This document shows positions 36,866-46,220 of a stretch of DNA of 64,000 nucleotides, piece after piece. How positions within the stretch are numbered: position 1 is the stretch's first letter; the number at the start of each line of letters is the position of its first letter. Source of the stretch: Marinobacter excellens HL-55 (GTDB lineage: Bacteria; Pseudomonadota; Gammaproteobacteria; Pseudomonadales; Oleiphilaceae); contig LJZQ01000012.1 in the NCBI GenBank assembly GCA_001314845.1, forward strand, positions 1-64,000, written 5' to 3'. The position numbers and the translations under genes are program-made. The notes below the pieces were generated by a model. It was given only the letters and a program-made list of their open reading frames with translations, searched no databases and was not told the origin of the DNA.

Positions 36866-37846
36866 ATGGAATCATCTGATCTGACCGAATCCGGCACCAT
36901 GCGCCACGTGGTTTATGATCGTTTTGGCGAGCGTGATGTGCTGCGGGTGACCGAGTCGCCTTTACCCGTGCCGGGCGAGGGCGAAGTGCTTATCCGGGTG
37001 CACGGCGCGGGCCTTAATCCGATTGACTGGAAAACCCGCCTGGGACTGGGTTTTGTGGCCAGCCAGATTGAACACAGCCTGCCGTGGACGCCGGGGTATG
37101 ATGCTGCAGGCGAGGTGGTTGCGGTGGCGGACGATGTCACCACGCTGGCACCGGGCGACCGGGTCATGGGTATGATCGGTTTTCCGATCGCCGGCGGTGC
37201 CTATGCGGAATACGCCACTGCCAACGCAGACGATCTTGCGATTGTTCCCGAAGAACTGGACCTGATGGCGGCGGCCGGCGTCCCTCTGGCGGCTTTGACT
37301 GCCTGGCAGGCATTGTTCGAGGTAGCGCGCCTGGAGTCTGGCCAGAAGATTCTTATTCTTGCAGGTGCTGGTGGTGTTGGTCATTTTGCGGTGCAGTTTG
37401 CGCTGGAACGCGGTGCTCACGTGATTGCCACCGCCTCGGCTCATAACCGGGACTTCCTGGCCGGGCTCGGTGTGCATGAGGTGATTGACTATCACGCCAG
37501 CGACATTGCCGACGAATGTTACGGCCTGGATGTGGTGCTTGATCTGGTCGGTGGCGACACCGGTAAGCGAGCTCTGCATACATTGGCGGAGTCCGGTGTG
37601 CTGGTCACCATCCCCACCAACACCGCAGACGAAGTGGTTAGCGCGGCCGAGGCCATGGGGGCCAGGGCTCACGGTATGCGGTCCCGGCCAGACGCTTTTC
37701 ACCTGGACGAGATTGCTGAACTAATCGAGGACGGCGACGTCAAAGTCCACGTTGACCGGGTGTTCCCGCTCGATCAGGTCAGCGAAGCCCACAACCTGCT
37801 TGAAGCCGGGCACGTCAGAGGAAAGCTGGTGCTCGACTGCCGCTAG
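36866..37846 (+). CDS. Zinc-independent MDR oxidoreductase (quinone reductase-like)
   Basis: A 326-residue medium-chain dehydrogenase/reductase. It has a GroES-like N-terminal half (GEVLIRVHGAGLNPIDWK; PWTPGYDAAGEVV) and a Rossmann half with the nucleotide loop ILAGAGGVGHFAVQFA. The zinc ligands of alcohol dehydrogenases are missing, so it is a quinone reductase or enone reductase type using NADPH. The ATG at 36866 follows GGAG by six bases. The stop overlaps the convergent tcdA stop by four bases, and there is no terminator between them. Confidence 0.9.
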   Translation: MESSDLTESGTMRHVVYDRFGERDVLRVTESPLPVPGEGEVLIRVHGAGLNPIDWKTRLGLGFVASQIEHSLPWTPGYDAAGEVVAVADDVTTLAPGDRVMGMIGFPIAGGAYAEYATANADDLAIVPEELDLMAAAGVPLAALTAWQALFEVARLESGQKILILAGAGGVGHFAVQFALERGAHVIATASAHNRDFLAGLGVHEVIDYHASDIADECYGLDVVLDLVGGDTGKRALHTLAESGVLVTIPTNTADEVVSAAEAMGARAHGMRSRPDAFHLDEIAELIEDGDVKVHVDRVFPLDQVSEAHNLLEAGHVRGKLVLDCR

Positions 37847-38640
37847 TCGGGCTGGTTCGCCTTGCGGGCAATGCGATTGAGCAGGCGCGAGGCGGCAAAA
37901 AAACCAAAACTGGCGGTCACCGGGCTGGCGGCGCCGAACCCTGAGGCGCAGTCCAGCCGCACCGGTCCTTCGGTGGCGGGCTTTTGCAGGCAAACTTCGC
38001 CATCTGGTGCGGGGTAGGTTAACTGTTCCAGCGAGTACACCGCCTCAATGCCGAAGCGCCGCTTCGGATTTCTGGAGAACCCGTATTCCCGGCGCAGCAT
38101 ATTCCGCACTTTCGCCAACAGCGGGTCTTGCGTGGTTTTGCTCAGGTCTGCCACCTGAATCTGGGTCGGGTCCATCTGGCCGCCCGCGCCACCTGAGCAG
38201 ATCACAGGAATCTTGCGCCGCTGGCAGTGGGCAATCAGCGCCGCTTTGGCCTTGACGCTGTCGATAGCATCCACCACCCCGGTTACATCTTCGGAGATCA
38301 ATTCCTGAACGTTCTTGGTGGTCAGAAATCCGAAATGCACGCGGATGTCGGCGTGGGGATTGATGGCTGTCAGGCGTTCCGCCATGGCGTCGGTTTTGGT
38401 GCGGCCATACTGACCGGTCAGGGCGTGCAGCTGTCGGTTTGTATTGGACACACAGATGTCGTCCATGTCGATCAGGGTGAGTTTGCCAATGCCACTGCGC
38501 GCCAGCGATTCCGCCGCCCAGGAACCAACGCCGCCCAAGCCGACGATGGCAATGTGGGATTCGCGAAAGGCGTTCAGGGCACGGCGACCATACAGCCTCT
38601 CGATGCCGCCGAAGCGGAAGTTGTAATCGTCGGCGGTCAT
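37843..38640 (-). CDS. tcdA: tRNA threonylcarbamoyladenosine dehydratase TcdA (CsdL)
   Basis: Forms cyclic t6A at position 37 of ANN-decoding tRNAs using ATP. The protein has 265 residues. The E1-like adenylation fold shows IAIVGLGGVGSWAAESLARS, LTLIDMDDICVSNTNRQ and the arginine and aspartate that bind ATP. CSGGAGGQMDP and the C-terminal FGAASPVTASFGFFAASRLL are typical. The ATG at 38640 follows GGAGG by four bases. It normally works with the cysteine desulfurase CsdA and CsdE, which are not in the window. Confidence 0.94.
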   Translation of the reverse strand: MTADDYNFRFGGIERLYGRRALNAFRESHIAIVGLGGVGSWAAESLARSGIGKLTLIDMDDICVSNTNRQLHALTGQYGRTKTDAMAERLTAINPHADIRVHFGFLTTKNVQELISEDVTGVVDAIDSVKAKAALIAHCQRRKIPVICSGGAGGQMDPTQIQVADLSKTTQDPLLAKVRNMLRREYGFSRNPKRRFGIEAVYSLEQLTYPAPDGEVCLQKPATEGPVRLDCASGFGAASPVTASFGFFAASRLLNRIARKANQPD

Positions 38641-38698
38641 TCTGCCTCCAGTGGGGTGAACCAAAGGCGCCATTGTAACCTGTTGACCGGGGAACCAT

Positions 38699-38726
38699 AA
38701 AAAAAGCCACGCAAATGCGTGGCTTT
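38699..38726 (-). terminator. Rho-independent terminator of the acyl-CoA dehydrogenase transcript
   Basis: On the minus strand AAAGCCACGC, loop ATTT and GCGTGGCTTT are followed by a run of T. It lies about 160 bases beyond the dehydrogenase stop, leaving an unusually long 3' untranslated stretch. Confidence 0.9.
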
Positions 38727-38883
38727 AAAATACTCGACCCTAGAAGAGGCGAGTTAGACTAGTTCAGAGACACTAATCAACATGAGCATTATCAAGTCCT
38801 GACCTGTCTTGAAGAAGGTCAGAATTTGCCATTTATCGGTCATTTCCGGCCATAAATTTTGGCCTGACCGGTGGCGCTGCCGT

Positions 38884-40659
38884 TTAAGCTGCCCAGTGAT
38901 CGTCGCTCAGTGCCATCAGGCTGTCTTTGCCGCTCTCAATGTCTTTCACCAGCCAATCCACTTCTGGCAGCAATTTTTCGAAGTAGAAGCGAGCAGAAGC
39001 GACCTTACTTTCAAGCAATGGCTTGTTGCCTTCACCGGCTTCGAGCTGTCGGCTGGCAACGGCTGCCATGCGCGACCAGAGATAACCGATGACCGTCAGT
39101 GCCATCACCCGCAGGTAAGGCGTTGCCGCTGCACCGGCTTGCTCCGGGTCTTTCGGGGCGTTCTGGGCCAGCCACATGGTAGCTTGCTCCAGGTTTTTGA
39201 TAGCGCCCTTGAGCTCCTCACGATGCGGGGCATCCGGATTGTCTTTAAGGTACCCAGTCAGCTCGGCAAACAAAGCGCGCACTAGCTGGCCGCCTTTCAG
39301 GGACAGTTTTCGGCCCACCAGATCCATCGCCTGAATGCCGTTGGTGCCTTCGTAAATCCGGGCAATACGACCGTCCCGCACCAGCTGCTCCAGCGGCCAG
39401 TCCTGGGTGAAGCCAGAACCGCCCAGCACCTGCTGGCCCCAGTTGGCGTTGTTGTAGCCTTCGTCGGTCAGGAAGGCCTTAACCACAGGTGTCAACAGTT
39501 GCACCAGATCATCGGCGTTTTCACGAACGCTTTCGTCGCCGTGCGCCACCGACAGGTCCAGTTGATGGCCGGTGAATAGGGCCATGGCGCGCATGCCTTC
39601 GTTCAGAACCTTTTGGCGCATCAGCATGCGGCGAACGTCCGGGTGCACAATGATCGGGTCAGCCGGTCCATTCGGGTTCTTGGGACCGCTCAGCGAGCGG
39701 CTTTGCAGGCGATCTTTGGCGAAAGCCAGGCTTTCCTGATACGCCATCTCCGCCAGGCCAAGGCCTTGCATGCCGACCATCAGGCGGGCTTCGTTCATCA
39801 TCGTGAACATGGCGCTCATGCCTTTGTTGGGCTCGCCCACGAGCCAGCCTTTGGCACCTTCAAAGTTCATCACGCAGGTCGCGGAGCCTTTGATGCCCAT
39901 CTTGTGCTCCAGGCCACCACAGAAGGCCGGGTTGCGCTCGCCGGAATCCGGCAGGACCTTGGGTACCACAAACAGCGAAATGCCTTTGGTGGTGTCAGGG
40001 GCGCCAGGCAGCTTAGCCAGCACCAGGTGGACAATATTGTCGACCAGATCGTGCTCACCACCGGTAATCCAGATCTTGGTGCCTTCGATGGCGTAGCTGC
40101 CGTCATCGTTCGGTGTGGCTTTGGTCCGAATCAGGCCCAGATCGGTGCCGCACTGGGGTTCAGTAAGGCACATGGTGCCGGTCCACTCGCCAGAAATCAG
40201 CTTTTCCAGGTAGGTGTTTTTCAGTTCATCGGACCCGTGCTCAAACAGCGCACTGATGGCGCCATGGGTCAGACCCGGGTACATGCCCAGCGACAGGTTG
40301 GTAGAGCACACCATCTCGTCGACGACGAATTTCAGGGTGTGGGGCAGGCCCTGACCGCCGAATTCGATTGGCGCATCCAGCGCGGTCCAGCCGCCCTCCA
40401 CGAACTTGTCGTAGGCTTCTTTGAAACCGTCCGGCGTTTTCACGGCTTTGGTTTCCGGATCGTAGCTGCAGCCCTGACGGTCGCCGGGCTGATTGGTTGG
40501 CTGGATGACCTCGGCCGCCAGCTTGCCGGCTTCGTCGATGACCGCGGAGATCAGGTCAGGCGTGGCATCGGCGTATTTTTCCAATTCGTGCAGCTTGTCT
40601 GCTCCCAATACATCAAACAACAAAAAGCGAAGGTCGTTCGCGGGCGCCTGGTATTGCAT
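38884..40659 (-). CDS. Acyl-CoA dehydrogenase (about 590-residue FadE5/DmdC-like class)
   Basis: FAD-dependent dehydrogenase of 591 residues, in the class with an extended C-terminal domain. Conserved blocks are the substrate-loop MCLTEPQCGTDLGLIRTKA, IEGTKIWITGGEHDL, the LMVGMQGLGLAEMAYQ helix and the flavin/active-site RIARIYEGTNGIQAMDL, in which Glu is the likely base. The N-terminus MQYQAPANDLRFLLFDVLG is typical of these enzymes. The ATG at 40659 follows AGGAGA. It probably starts beta-oxidation of fatty acids, though the class also includes methylmercaptopropionyl-CoA dehydrogenases of marine bacteria. Chain preference is not readable. Confidence 0.93.
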   Translation of the reverse strand: MQYQAPANDLRFLLFDVLGADKLHELEKYADATPDLISAVIDEAGKLAAEVIQPTNQPGDRQGCSYDPETKAVKTPDGFKEAYDKFVEGGWTALDAPIEFGGQGLPHTLKFVVDEMVCSTNLSLGMYPGLTHGAISALFEHGSDELKNTYLEKLISGEWTGTMCLTEPQCGTDLGLIRTKATPNDDGSYAIEGTKIWITGGEHDLVDNIVHLVLAKLPGAPDTTKGISLFVVPKVLPDSGERNPAFCGGLEHKMGIKGSATCVMNFEGAKGWLVGEPNKGMSAMFTMMNEARLMVGMQGLGLAEMAYQESLAFAKDRLQSRSLSGPKNPNGPADPIIVHPDVRRMLMRQKVLNEGMRAMALFTGHQLDLSVAHGDESVRENADDLVQLLTPVVKAFLTDEGYNNANWGQQVLGGSGFTQDWPLEQLVRDGRIARIYEGTNGIQAMDLVGRKLSLKGGQLVRALFAELTGYLKDNPDAPHREELKGAIKNLEQATMWLAQNAPKDPEQAGAAATPYLRVMALTVIGYLWSRMAAVASRQLEAGEGNKPLLESKVASARFYFEKLLPEVDWLVKDIESGKDSLMALSDDHWAA

Positions 40660-40853
40660 GGTCACTCTCCTGTTAATACGAGTTCGGCATGAACTGCCTT
40701 TTGGTTTCTGCTTTGCGGCAAAGATTGCTCTGCAAAGGAAATATGAAGATTCATACGGGCGTTTGAAGGGTTTGGTTTTCCGAAAGTCAGCCTGAATGAA
40801 TTGTTTTTTCGTATCACCGGGATGGAATCCATTGATCAGTTGAGGAGTCGAGC

Positions 40854-41591
40854 ATGGCAACGGTAATTGCAGGCATTTCGGGAGCCATTGGCAGCGCCCT
40901 GGCGACACGTTATCTGCAGGACCAGCCGGAGCAGACGCTGATCGGGCTGTGCCGGTATCCGGAGCAGGTGCCTGAAGCCCTGCAACAGAGCTCGAGAGTG
41001 CATTTGCTGCCCTGGGATGCAGCTGCCCCGGAGCACACGCTGCAAAATCCGGATATTGAGGCGCTACTGGATCGTTATGGAGGCATAGACGATCTCATTT
41101 ACGCTGCCGGGCTGTTGCATGACGACGGCATGTTTCCGGAAAAGCGCCTGGAAGACCTGAGCGCAGACAATTTGGCCCGTGCGTTCCAGGTCAACTGCAT
41201 CGGTTTCGGGATGCTGGTCCAGGCGTTGGCACGAGGGCTGCGGGGCAAGCGGCTCAAGCGGGTTATTGCCGTATCGGCGAAAGTTGGTTCGATCAGTGAT
41301 AACCACCTGGGCGGCTGGTACGCCTATCGTTGTTCCAAGGCTGCACTGAACATGATGGTGAAGAACCTGTCGGTGGAGTTGCCCCGGCGCTATGCCCCGA
41401 TCGCGTGTGTGGCTCTGCATCCAGGCACTACCCGGTCAGCGTTAAGTGCACCGTTCAGCCAGTCGCTGGCCAGCCTGCAGGTGCACGACCCGGCCGAGAC
41501 TGCAGATAACTTGTTTGGGGTGATTCAGGCATTGACGGAGTCGGACAACGGCCGGTTTGTCAGCTGGGATGGCAGCGATCTGCCTTGGTGA
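40854..41591 (+). CDS. Short-chain dehydrogenase/reductase (C-factor-like)
   Basis: A 245-residue SDR with nucleotide motif AGISGAIGSALATRYL, an IDDLIYAAGLLHD block and the catalytic YRCSK pair (about 159-163) preceded by a serine in AVSAKVGS. It resembles the CsgA/C-factor-like SDRs that I recall beside ECF sigma-ChrR pairs. Here it is convergent with chrR, separated by a strong terminator. It starts after GAGGAG. Substrate unknown. Confidence 0.9.
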   Translation: MATVIAGISGAIGSALATRYLQDQPEQTLIGLCRYPEQVPEALQQSSRVHLLPWDAAAPEHTLQNPDIEALLDRYGGIDDLIYAAGLLHDDGMFPEKRLEDLSADNLARAFQVNCIGFGMLVQALARGLRGKRLKRVIAVSAKVGSISDNHLGGWYAYRCSKAALNMMVKNLSVELPRRYAPIACVALHPGTTRSALSAPFSQSLASLQVHDPAETADNLFGVIQALTESDNGRFVSWDGSDLPW

Positions 41592-41610
41592 CGTAGGGGG
41601 GGATAGAAGA

Positions 41611-41644
41611 TGCAGCGCGGCAGTCATTACACTGCCGCGCTGCA
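41611..41644. terminator. Strong hairpin between SDR and chrR
   Basis: TGCAGCGCGGCAGT and ACTGCCGCGCTGCA form a perfect 14-bp stem around CATTAC. AT-rich sequence follows on the plus side and there is no long T-run on the minus side. It separates two convergent genes. Confidence 0.8.
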
Positions 41645-41649
41645 ATTAT

Positions 41650-42288
41650 TCAGCGGATAAAAGGATTGAGCATTCGGGTGAAAGTGCCGGTCAGCTTGAG
41701 TGGCGCACTGAGTACCGACAGGGTGATGCAATCTTCGCAGCCCACGGCTACCGGTTTGTGCTCGTCCTGCTCATTCAGTACCACAAAGTCCCATTGGTTA
41801 AAGACGCCTTTCTGATCTGCAAACGCACCTTGCAGAACGATGGTGGTTTCGTTACCGCGATGGGTATGGGCCGGTGCTTTGCCGCCGGCAACCAGCTTTT
41901 GCAACACCACCCGCTCGCCTTGGCCAGGGAATTTCTCGGTAACGTCCAGAACACTAACGTCACCAAGCTGTCGCTTCCAGGGCAATTCGTTGATGTCATC
42001 ACCCAGCAGCTTTTGCAACGGGGACAGACGGGGTGTGCTGGTAACCGGTTCAGGTTCTACCGGAGCCGAGTCAATGCGCGCCAGCAACTGTTCGAAGCTG
42101 CTATCGGCAACGGACACCTTGGGCTGATGATCCATCATCACCGCGCCAAGGCTGTCGAGGGTCTCGACCCTGCTGCGGCAATGCGAGCATTGGTCAAGGT
42201 GCAGCCGAATGCACAGGGCATGAGGCTCACTCAGATTACCCGCGCTGAATTCCATCAGGGTTAGGGTGTCGGGGTGGTGCCGTGTCAT
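41650..42288 (-). CDS. chrR: ChrR-like zinc/cupin anti-sigma factor
   Basis: A 212-residue anti-sigma factor. The N-terminal zinc-binding part contains HLDQCSHC (H-x3-C-x2-C), and the C-terminal cupin has the metal-ligand segment APAHTHRGNETTIVLQG. In Rhodobacter ChrR holds its ECF sigma factor inactive until singlet oxygen triggers release. It overlaps the sigma gene upstream by four bases, the normal arrangement. A response to singlet oxygen or organic peroxide is expected from the family but not shown here. Confidence 0.93.
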   Translation of the reverse strand: MTRHHPDTLTLMEFSAGNLSEPHALCIRLHLDQCSHCRSRVETLDSLGAVMMDHQPKVSVADSSFEQLLARIDSAPVEPEPVTSTPRLSPLQKLLGDDINELPWKRQLGDVSVLDVTEKFPGQGERVVLQKLVAGGKAPAHTHRGNETTIVLQGAFADQKGVFNQWDFVVLNEQDEHKPVAVGCEDCITLSVLSAPLKLTGTFTRMLNPFIR

Positions 42289-42935
42289 ACGTTCTGATCC
42301 TGCAAAATCACTTTCAGTTTATTCAACGCCAGGCGGACCCGGCTTTTTACAGTTCCCAACGGGATCTGGAGCTCATCTGCGACCATCTGGTGCGACTTGT
42401 GCTCCATGTAAACCTTGGCAATCACGGTAATCTGTTCTTCTGGCAGAAGGCTCAGGGATTCACGGATCCGACGCTCAGACATCAGGCGATGCAGTGATGT
42501 TACCGGCTCATCTTCGTTGTCGCCGGGAATCTGCCACAGATCTTCAGTTTCGATGGCCATTTCGGCACTGCTGCGCTGCATCTTGCGGAGCATATCGATG
42601 CGCTGATTTCGCGCAATGGTGAAAATCCAGGTTGATGCCGCCGCCTTGCGCCAGTCGTACAAGCAGGAACGGCGCCAGATCGAAATGAACACCTCTTGTA
42701 CCAGCTCTTCTGCGTGGTTCGCCATACCGTTAGAGATAGCGTAGTACTTGATCTGCGGGGCGAAATGCTCAAATAAAGATTGATAAGCCGCCCTATCCTG
42801 AGTTTTGCCTACTTTTTCCAACAAGGGACCCCAAGGATCTTTACGCCCTTCGGGTTTTGTTTTCTGCTGCTCCAGTGTTGTCACCGGGCGCTCCTTGACA
42901 GTCGCATGACTTGAACTCTTTATGGTCATCATCAT
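42285..42935 (-). CDS. ECF sigma factor of the ChrR-partnered group (RpoE-like)
   Basis: An ECF sigma factor of about 216 residues. Region 2 runs through SLFEHFAPQIKYYAISNGM, AEELVQEVFISIWRR and ASTWIFTIARNQRIDML. Region 4 has SLLPEEQITVIAKVYMEH and the helix-turn-helix VADELQIPLGTVKSRVRLAL. The start is uncertain: GTG at 42944 or one of three successive ATG codons from 42935, none with a good ribosome site. The adjoining chrR identifies its regulation. I could not recognise a convincing promoter of this sigma factor in the window. Confidence 0.92.
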   Translation of the reverse strand: MMMTIKSSSHATVKERPVTTLEQQKTKPEGRKDPWGPLLEKVGKTQDRAAYQSLFEHFAPQIKYYAISNGMANHAEELVQEVFISIWRRSCLYDWRKAAASTWIFTIARNQRIDMLRKMQRSSAEMAIETEDLWQIPGDNEDEPVTSLHRLMSERRIRESLSLLPEEQITVIAKVYMEHKSHQMVADELQIPLGTVKSRVRLALNKLKVILQDQNV

Positions 42936-43099
42936 TCTAGGCACTCGTCGCAGATTTGTCAGTTGAGTTATGTACGGTGCCTTGCGTTGAGCGGATTGGA
43001 AAAAATGTTATTAATTGTGTCTGGCCCGACCGTCGTGGGAAATCTGTCAGTGGGGTGATTGCCGGATAGTCAGGCAGGGGCTAGTCTGAACAGTATCTA

Positions 43100-44167
43100 A
43101 TGCAACCTTTATTCCTGATCATGACCGCGATGCTCACCGGTGGCACCTTGCCCGTAACTCGGGCCCATTACGCAGAAATCCTGTGCCGGTTGGCGGAGGA
43201 ACGGGGTATAGGGCGTCATGAGTTGCTCAAGGCGGCCGGTATTCGCGACGCGCAGCTTGGCAATCCTGATAATTTCATCACCCTCGATCAGTTTACTGAG
43301 CTGTGCCGGCAAGCTCTGGTTCGCTGCGCGGATCCGGGACTGGGCCTTGAATTTGGTAAACGACTCAAGTTCACCGCCCACGGAGCTTTGTCGCAGGCGG
43401 CGATCAGCTGCGACACGCTTGAGCAGGCGCTGCGCATACTGATCAAATACTTCCGCATTCGTTTCGCCTATATGTCGTTATCCTTTTTTATCGAAGGTGA
43501 TGAAGCCGTGTTGCAACTGGACATCCATCACGACACCGTTGAACTGCACCGGTTCAACATTGAAGTGGTGCTGGGGTCGCTGATGGATGTGAATGTTTTA
43601 CTGTTTGGCCAGCGACTGCTGGATGGCGGGCGCTGCCTGGTGGATTACGCGAGCCCGGACATAAACGACCAGTATCAGCAGTTGTTTGGTGGTGCAGTCA
43701 GCTTTGACGCCGGGGTCAATCAGCTAAGGTTTCGTAAGCACCTGCTGAATCTTCCGATGTCGCTGTCCAATCCGGTGGCTCGCCGGGTGGCGGAGGCCCA
43801 GTGTGAAGAAGAAATGCGGCAAATGGAGGCGTCGTCGTCCGTCACTGAGCGGGTGGTCCGGATACTGGAGTCGGTGCGTGATGGCCGTTTACTGAGCCTG
43901 GATGACGTTGCCGGTCAGTTGCACGTGTCTGACCGGACGCTGCGGCGTCAGCTGGCGGCCGAGGGCGCTCGCTTCCAGACCCTGCAGGAAGCCGTCCGGC
44001 ATCGCCGCGCGCTCGATTTACTACGGCGAAACACCCAGATGGCTATTGACGAAGTCGCCGATCAACTGGGTTACAGCGACCCGTCCAATTTTGGCCGGGC
44101 TTTCCGCAAGTGGGAGGGCATTTCACCCTCGGCCTGGCGTCGGCTGCAGCAAGACCTGCCTGACTGA
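43100..44167 (+). CDS. AraC family regulator (OruR/ArgR-like)
   Basis: A 355-residue AraC-type activator with an arabinose-binding-like N-terminal domain (GLGLEFGKRLKFTAHGALSQ-like block) and a C-terminal HTH pair (LDDVAGQLHVSDRTLRRQL; IDEVADQLGYSDPSNFGRAF). It is convergent with speA with only three bases between stops. Regulation of arginine or polyamine genes is tempting but unproven. The start may be the ATG at 43121 or 43130, as none has a clear ribosome site. It is of the same class as the regulator upstream of cls. Confidence 0.87.
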   Translation: MQPLFLIMTAMLTGGTLPVTRAHYAEILCRLAEERGIGRHELLKAAGIRDAQLGNPDNFITLDQFTELCRQALVRCADPGLGLEFGKRLKFTAHGALSQAAISCDTLEQALRILIKYFRIRFAYMSLSFFIEGDEAVLQLDIHHDTVELHRFNIEVVLGSLMDVNVLLFGQRLLDGGRCLVDYASPDINDQYQQLFGGAVSFDAGVNQLRFRKHLLNLPMSLSNPVARRVAEAQCEEEMRQMEASSSVTERVVRILESVRDGRLLSLDDVAGQLHVSDRTLRRQLAAEGARFQTLQEAVRHRRALDLLRRNTQMAIDEVADQLGYSDPSNFGRAFRKWEGISPSAWRRLQQDLPD

Positions 44168-44170
44168 AAG

Positions 44171-46081
44171 CTACTCCTCCAGGTAAGTATAGCCTTCCAG
44201 GCCCGCTCGGAGCTCTTCCATTAGCTGAACTTGTGTTTCGCTGTCCAGATCGCTGGCGGCAAATTTGGCTCGATAGGCCTCAAGCAGGTTGTCAGGCTCA
44301 AAGTTCACATAACGCAGCACTTTGGCCACTGTGTCGCCGGTGATGGGGGTGCCGATGTCATATTTACCCTGAGCGTTCAGGCGAACATCCACCGAATGGG
44401 TGTCACCGAACAGGTTGTGCATATCACCCAGGATTTCCTGATAGGCGCCGGTCATGAAAAATCCCATCAACAAGGGCTCACCCGATACCTCCTCCGGCAG
44501 GGGCAGGGTGGTCTCGATGCCCTGGCCATCCACATACTGGTCAATGCGGCCATCAGAATCGCAGGTAATGTCCTGAATCACCGCCCTGCGGTTCAGGGGA
44601 CGGTTCAGGCCATTGATCGGCATGACCGGGAAGATCTGGTCGATGCCCCACACATCCGGCAGTGACTGGAACAAGGAGAAGTTCACGAACAGTTTTTCCG
44701 CCAGCTTTTCGTTCAGCTCGTCTATGATCTCCCGGTGTGCCCGGTTGGCACCGTCCAGCTGGACCTTCAGCAGGCGACAACAGCAGGTGTAGAGGGTTTC
44801 CGCCTGAGCGCGCTCGACCAGCGAGAGCAAGCCGTGGGCAAACTGCGCGTGCACGTCGGCCATAGCATGCAGGACGTCGTGGTAGATTTCCGCCAGAGAC
44901 CTGGGCGACAGGTCGTCCTGCAGGCTCTCCAGGTCGCGCCACAGATCCTGAAGCGGCGCGGGCGCGTCTTTGGCCGGCACCACGGGCTCTCGATGATCGG
45001 GTGCTTCCCGGTCGATCACATTGGTGACCAGTACCGAATGGTGTGCGGTCAGCGCTCGGCCGGATTCGCTGATCAGGTCCGGGTGGGGAATGCCCTGGCG
45101 GTCGCACTCAGCCTGTAATACATGCACCACGTTGTAGGCATACTCAAAAACGCTGTAATTCATGGAGCAACTGCTGCGGGAGCGGGTACCTTCGTAGTCA
45201 ACCCCCAAACCGCCGCCGATGTCGACAGTGCCGATGGGCGCACCCAGCTGGTGCAGCTCACTGTAGAATCGCGCGCATTCTCGCAGGCCGGTTTGAATGT
45301 CCCGGATGTTGGCAATCTGTGAGCCTAAGTGAAAATGCAGCAGTTGCAATGTGTCCAGCGCATTTGCCCGCTTCAGGGTGTCGATCACATCAAGAACCTG
45401 ACTGGCGGACAGACCGAATTTGGATTTCTCGCCGCCGGTGTTCTGCCAGTTGCCCTTACCGATGGTGGCCAGCCGTGCCCGCACACCGATCAGGGGCGAC
45501 ACGCCCAGGCGCTTAGCTTCGTCCAGGATCAGCGGTAGTTCTGACTGCTTTTCCACCACAATAAAGACCCGGTGCCCCAGCTTCTGGCCGATCAGGGCCA
45601 GGCGGATGTATTCCCGGTCTTTATAGCCATTGCAGACAATCACTGAGCCAGGTTGATGCGCCAGGGCCAACACCGCCATCAGCTCCGGCTTGCTGCCGGC
45701 CTCAAGCCCGACCTGACCAGCGGAGGCTGCCGGTTCCGCGGAAACCAGTTCTTCTACTACCCGACGCTGTTGGTTCACCTTGATCGGATAGACCGCTGTG
45801 TAGCGACCCTGATAACCCTGCTCGGCGGTGACTTTGTTGAACGCATTGCACAGCTTGTTGACCCGGTCATGCAAAATGTCGGTAAAGCGGATCAGCACCG
45901 GCAGGGCGATACCGGCGTTAGCCAGTGACCGGGTCAGGCTCGGAAGGTTGATACGCGCTTCAGTGCGACCGCGATCCGGGCACATCTCCACTTCGCCCTG
46001 GGTATTGACGGTAATGTAGCCGTCACTCCAGTGCGCGATGTTGTAAACCTTGTGGGCAGGTGATGCTGCGCTTTCAGCCAT
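44171..46081 (-). CDS. speA: Biosynthetic arginine decarboxylase
   Basis: PLP enzyme producing agmatine for putrescine and spermidine, 636 residues. The fold-III barrel shows the PLP lysine in AVYPIKVNQQRRVVE, the EAGSKPELMAVLA block, HFHLGSQIANIRD and the glycine-rich VDIGGGLGVDYEGTRS. The C-terminal CCRLL and GFFMTGAYQEILGDMHNLFG carry active-site and dimer residues. It is divergent from speE with 139 bases between starts, which pairs two polyamine genes. Confidence 0.96.
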   Translation of the reverse strand: MAESAASPAHKVYNIAHWSDGYITVNTQGEVEMCPDRGRTEARINLPSLTRSLANAGIALPVLIRFTDILHDRVNKLCNAFNKVTAEQGYQGRYTAVYPIKVNQQRRVVEELVSAEPAASAGQVGLEAGSKPELMAVLALAHQPGSVIVCNGYKDREYIRLALIGQKLGHRVFIVVEKQSELPLILDEAKRLGVSPLIGVRARLATIGKGNWQNTGGEKSKFGLSASQVLDVIDTLKRANALDTLQLLHFHLGSQIANIRDIQTGLRECARFYSELHQLGAPIGTVDIGGGLGVDYEGTRSRSSCSMNYSVFEYAYNVVHVLQAECDRQGIPHPDLISESGRALTAHHSVLVTNVIDREAPDHREPVVPAKDAPAPLQDLWRDLESLQDDLSPRSLAEIYHDVLHAMADVHAQFAHGLLSLVERAQAETLYTCCCRLLKVQLDGANRAHREIIDELNEKLAEKLFVNFSLFQSLPDVWGIDQIFPVMPINGLNRPLNRRAVIQDITCDSDGRIDQYVDGQGIETTLPLPEEVSGEPLLMGFFMTGAYQEILGDMHNLFGDTHSVDVRLNAQGKYDIGTPITGDTVAKVLRYVNFEPDNLLEAYRAKFAASDLDSETQVQLMEELRAGLEGYTYLEE

Positions 46082-46220
46082 TATTGCTATCCTGTCAGGG
46101 AACCCGGGGCGGCCGGCGGGCCAGTCGAAGGCTGCATTGTAGGAGTTGACCGGTGCCCCTACAATACGCCCTTTTCAAGATGCCCAGGCACGTTGCTGCG
46201 GCACACAGTGGGAGACAGAC

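Noticed and set aside
38736..38883. tRNA or other stable RNA gene
   Set aside because: No acceptor pairing, T-loop GTTCRA consensus or anticodon arm could be drawn.
39613..40692. Open frame of 359 codons on the plus strand
   Set aside because: It is antisense to the acyl-CoA dehydrogenase. It reflects GC-biased third positions.
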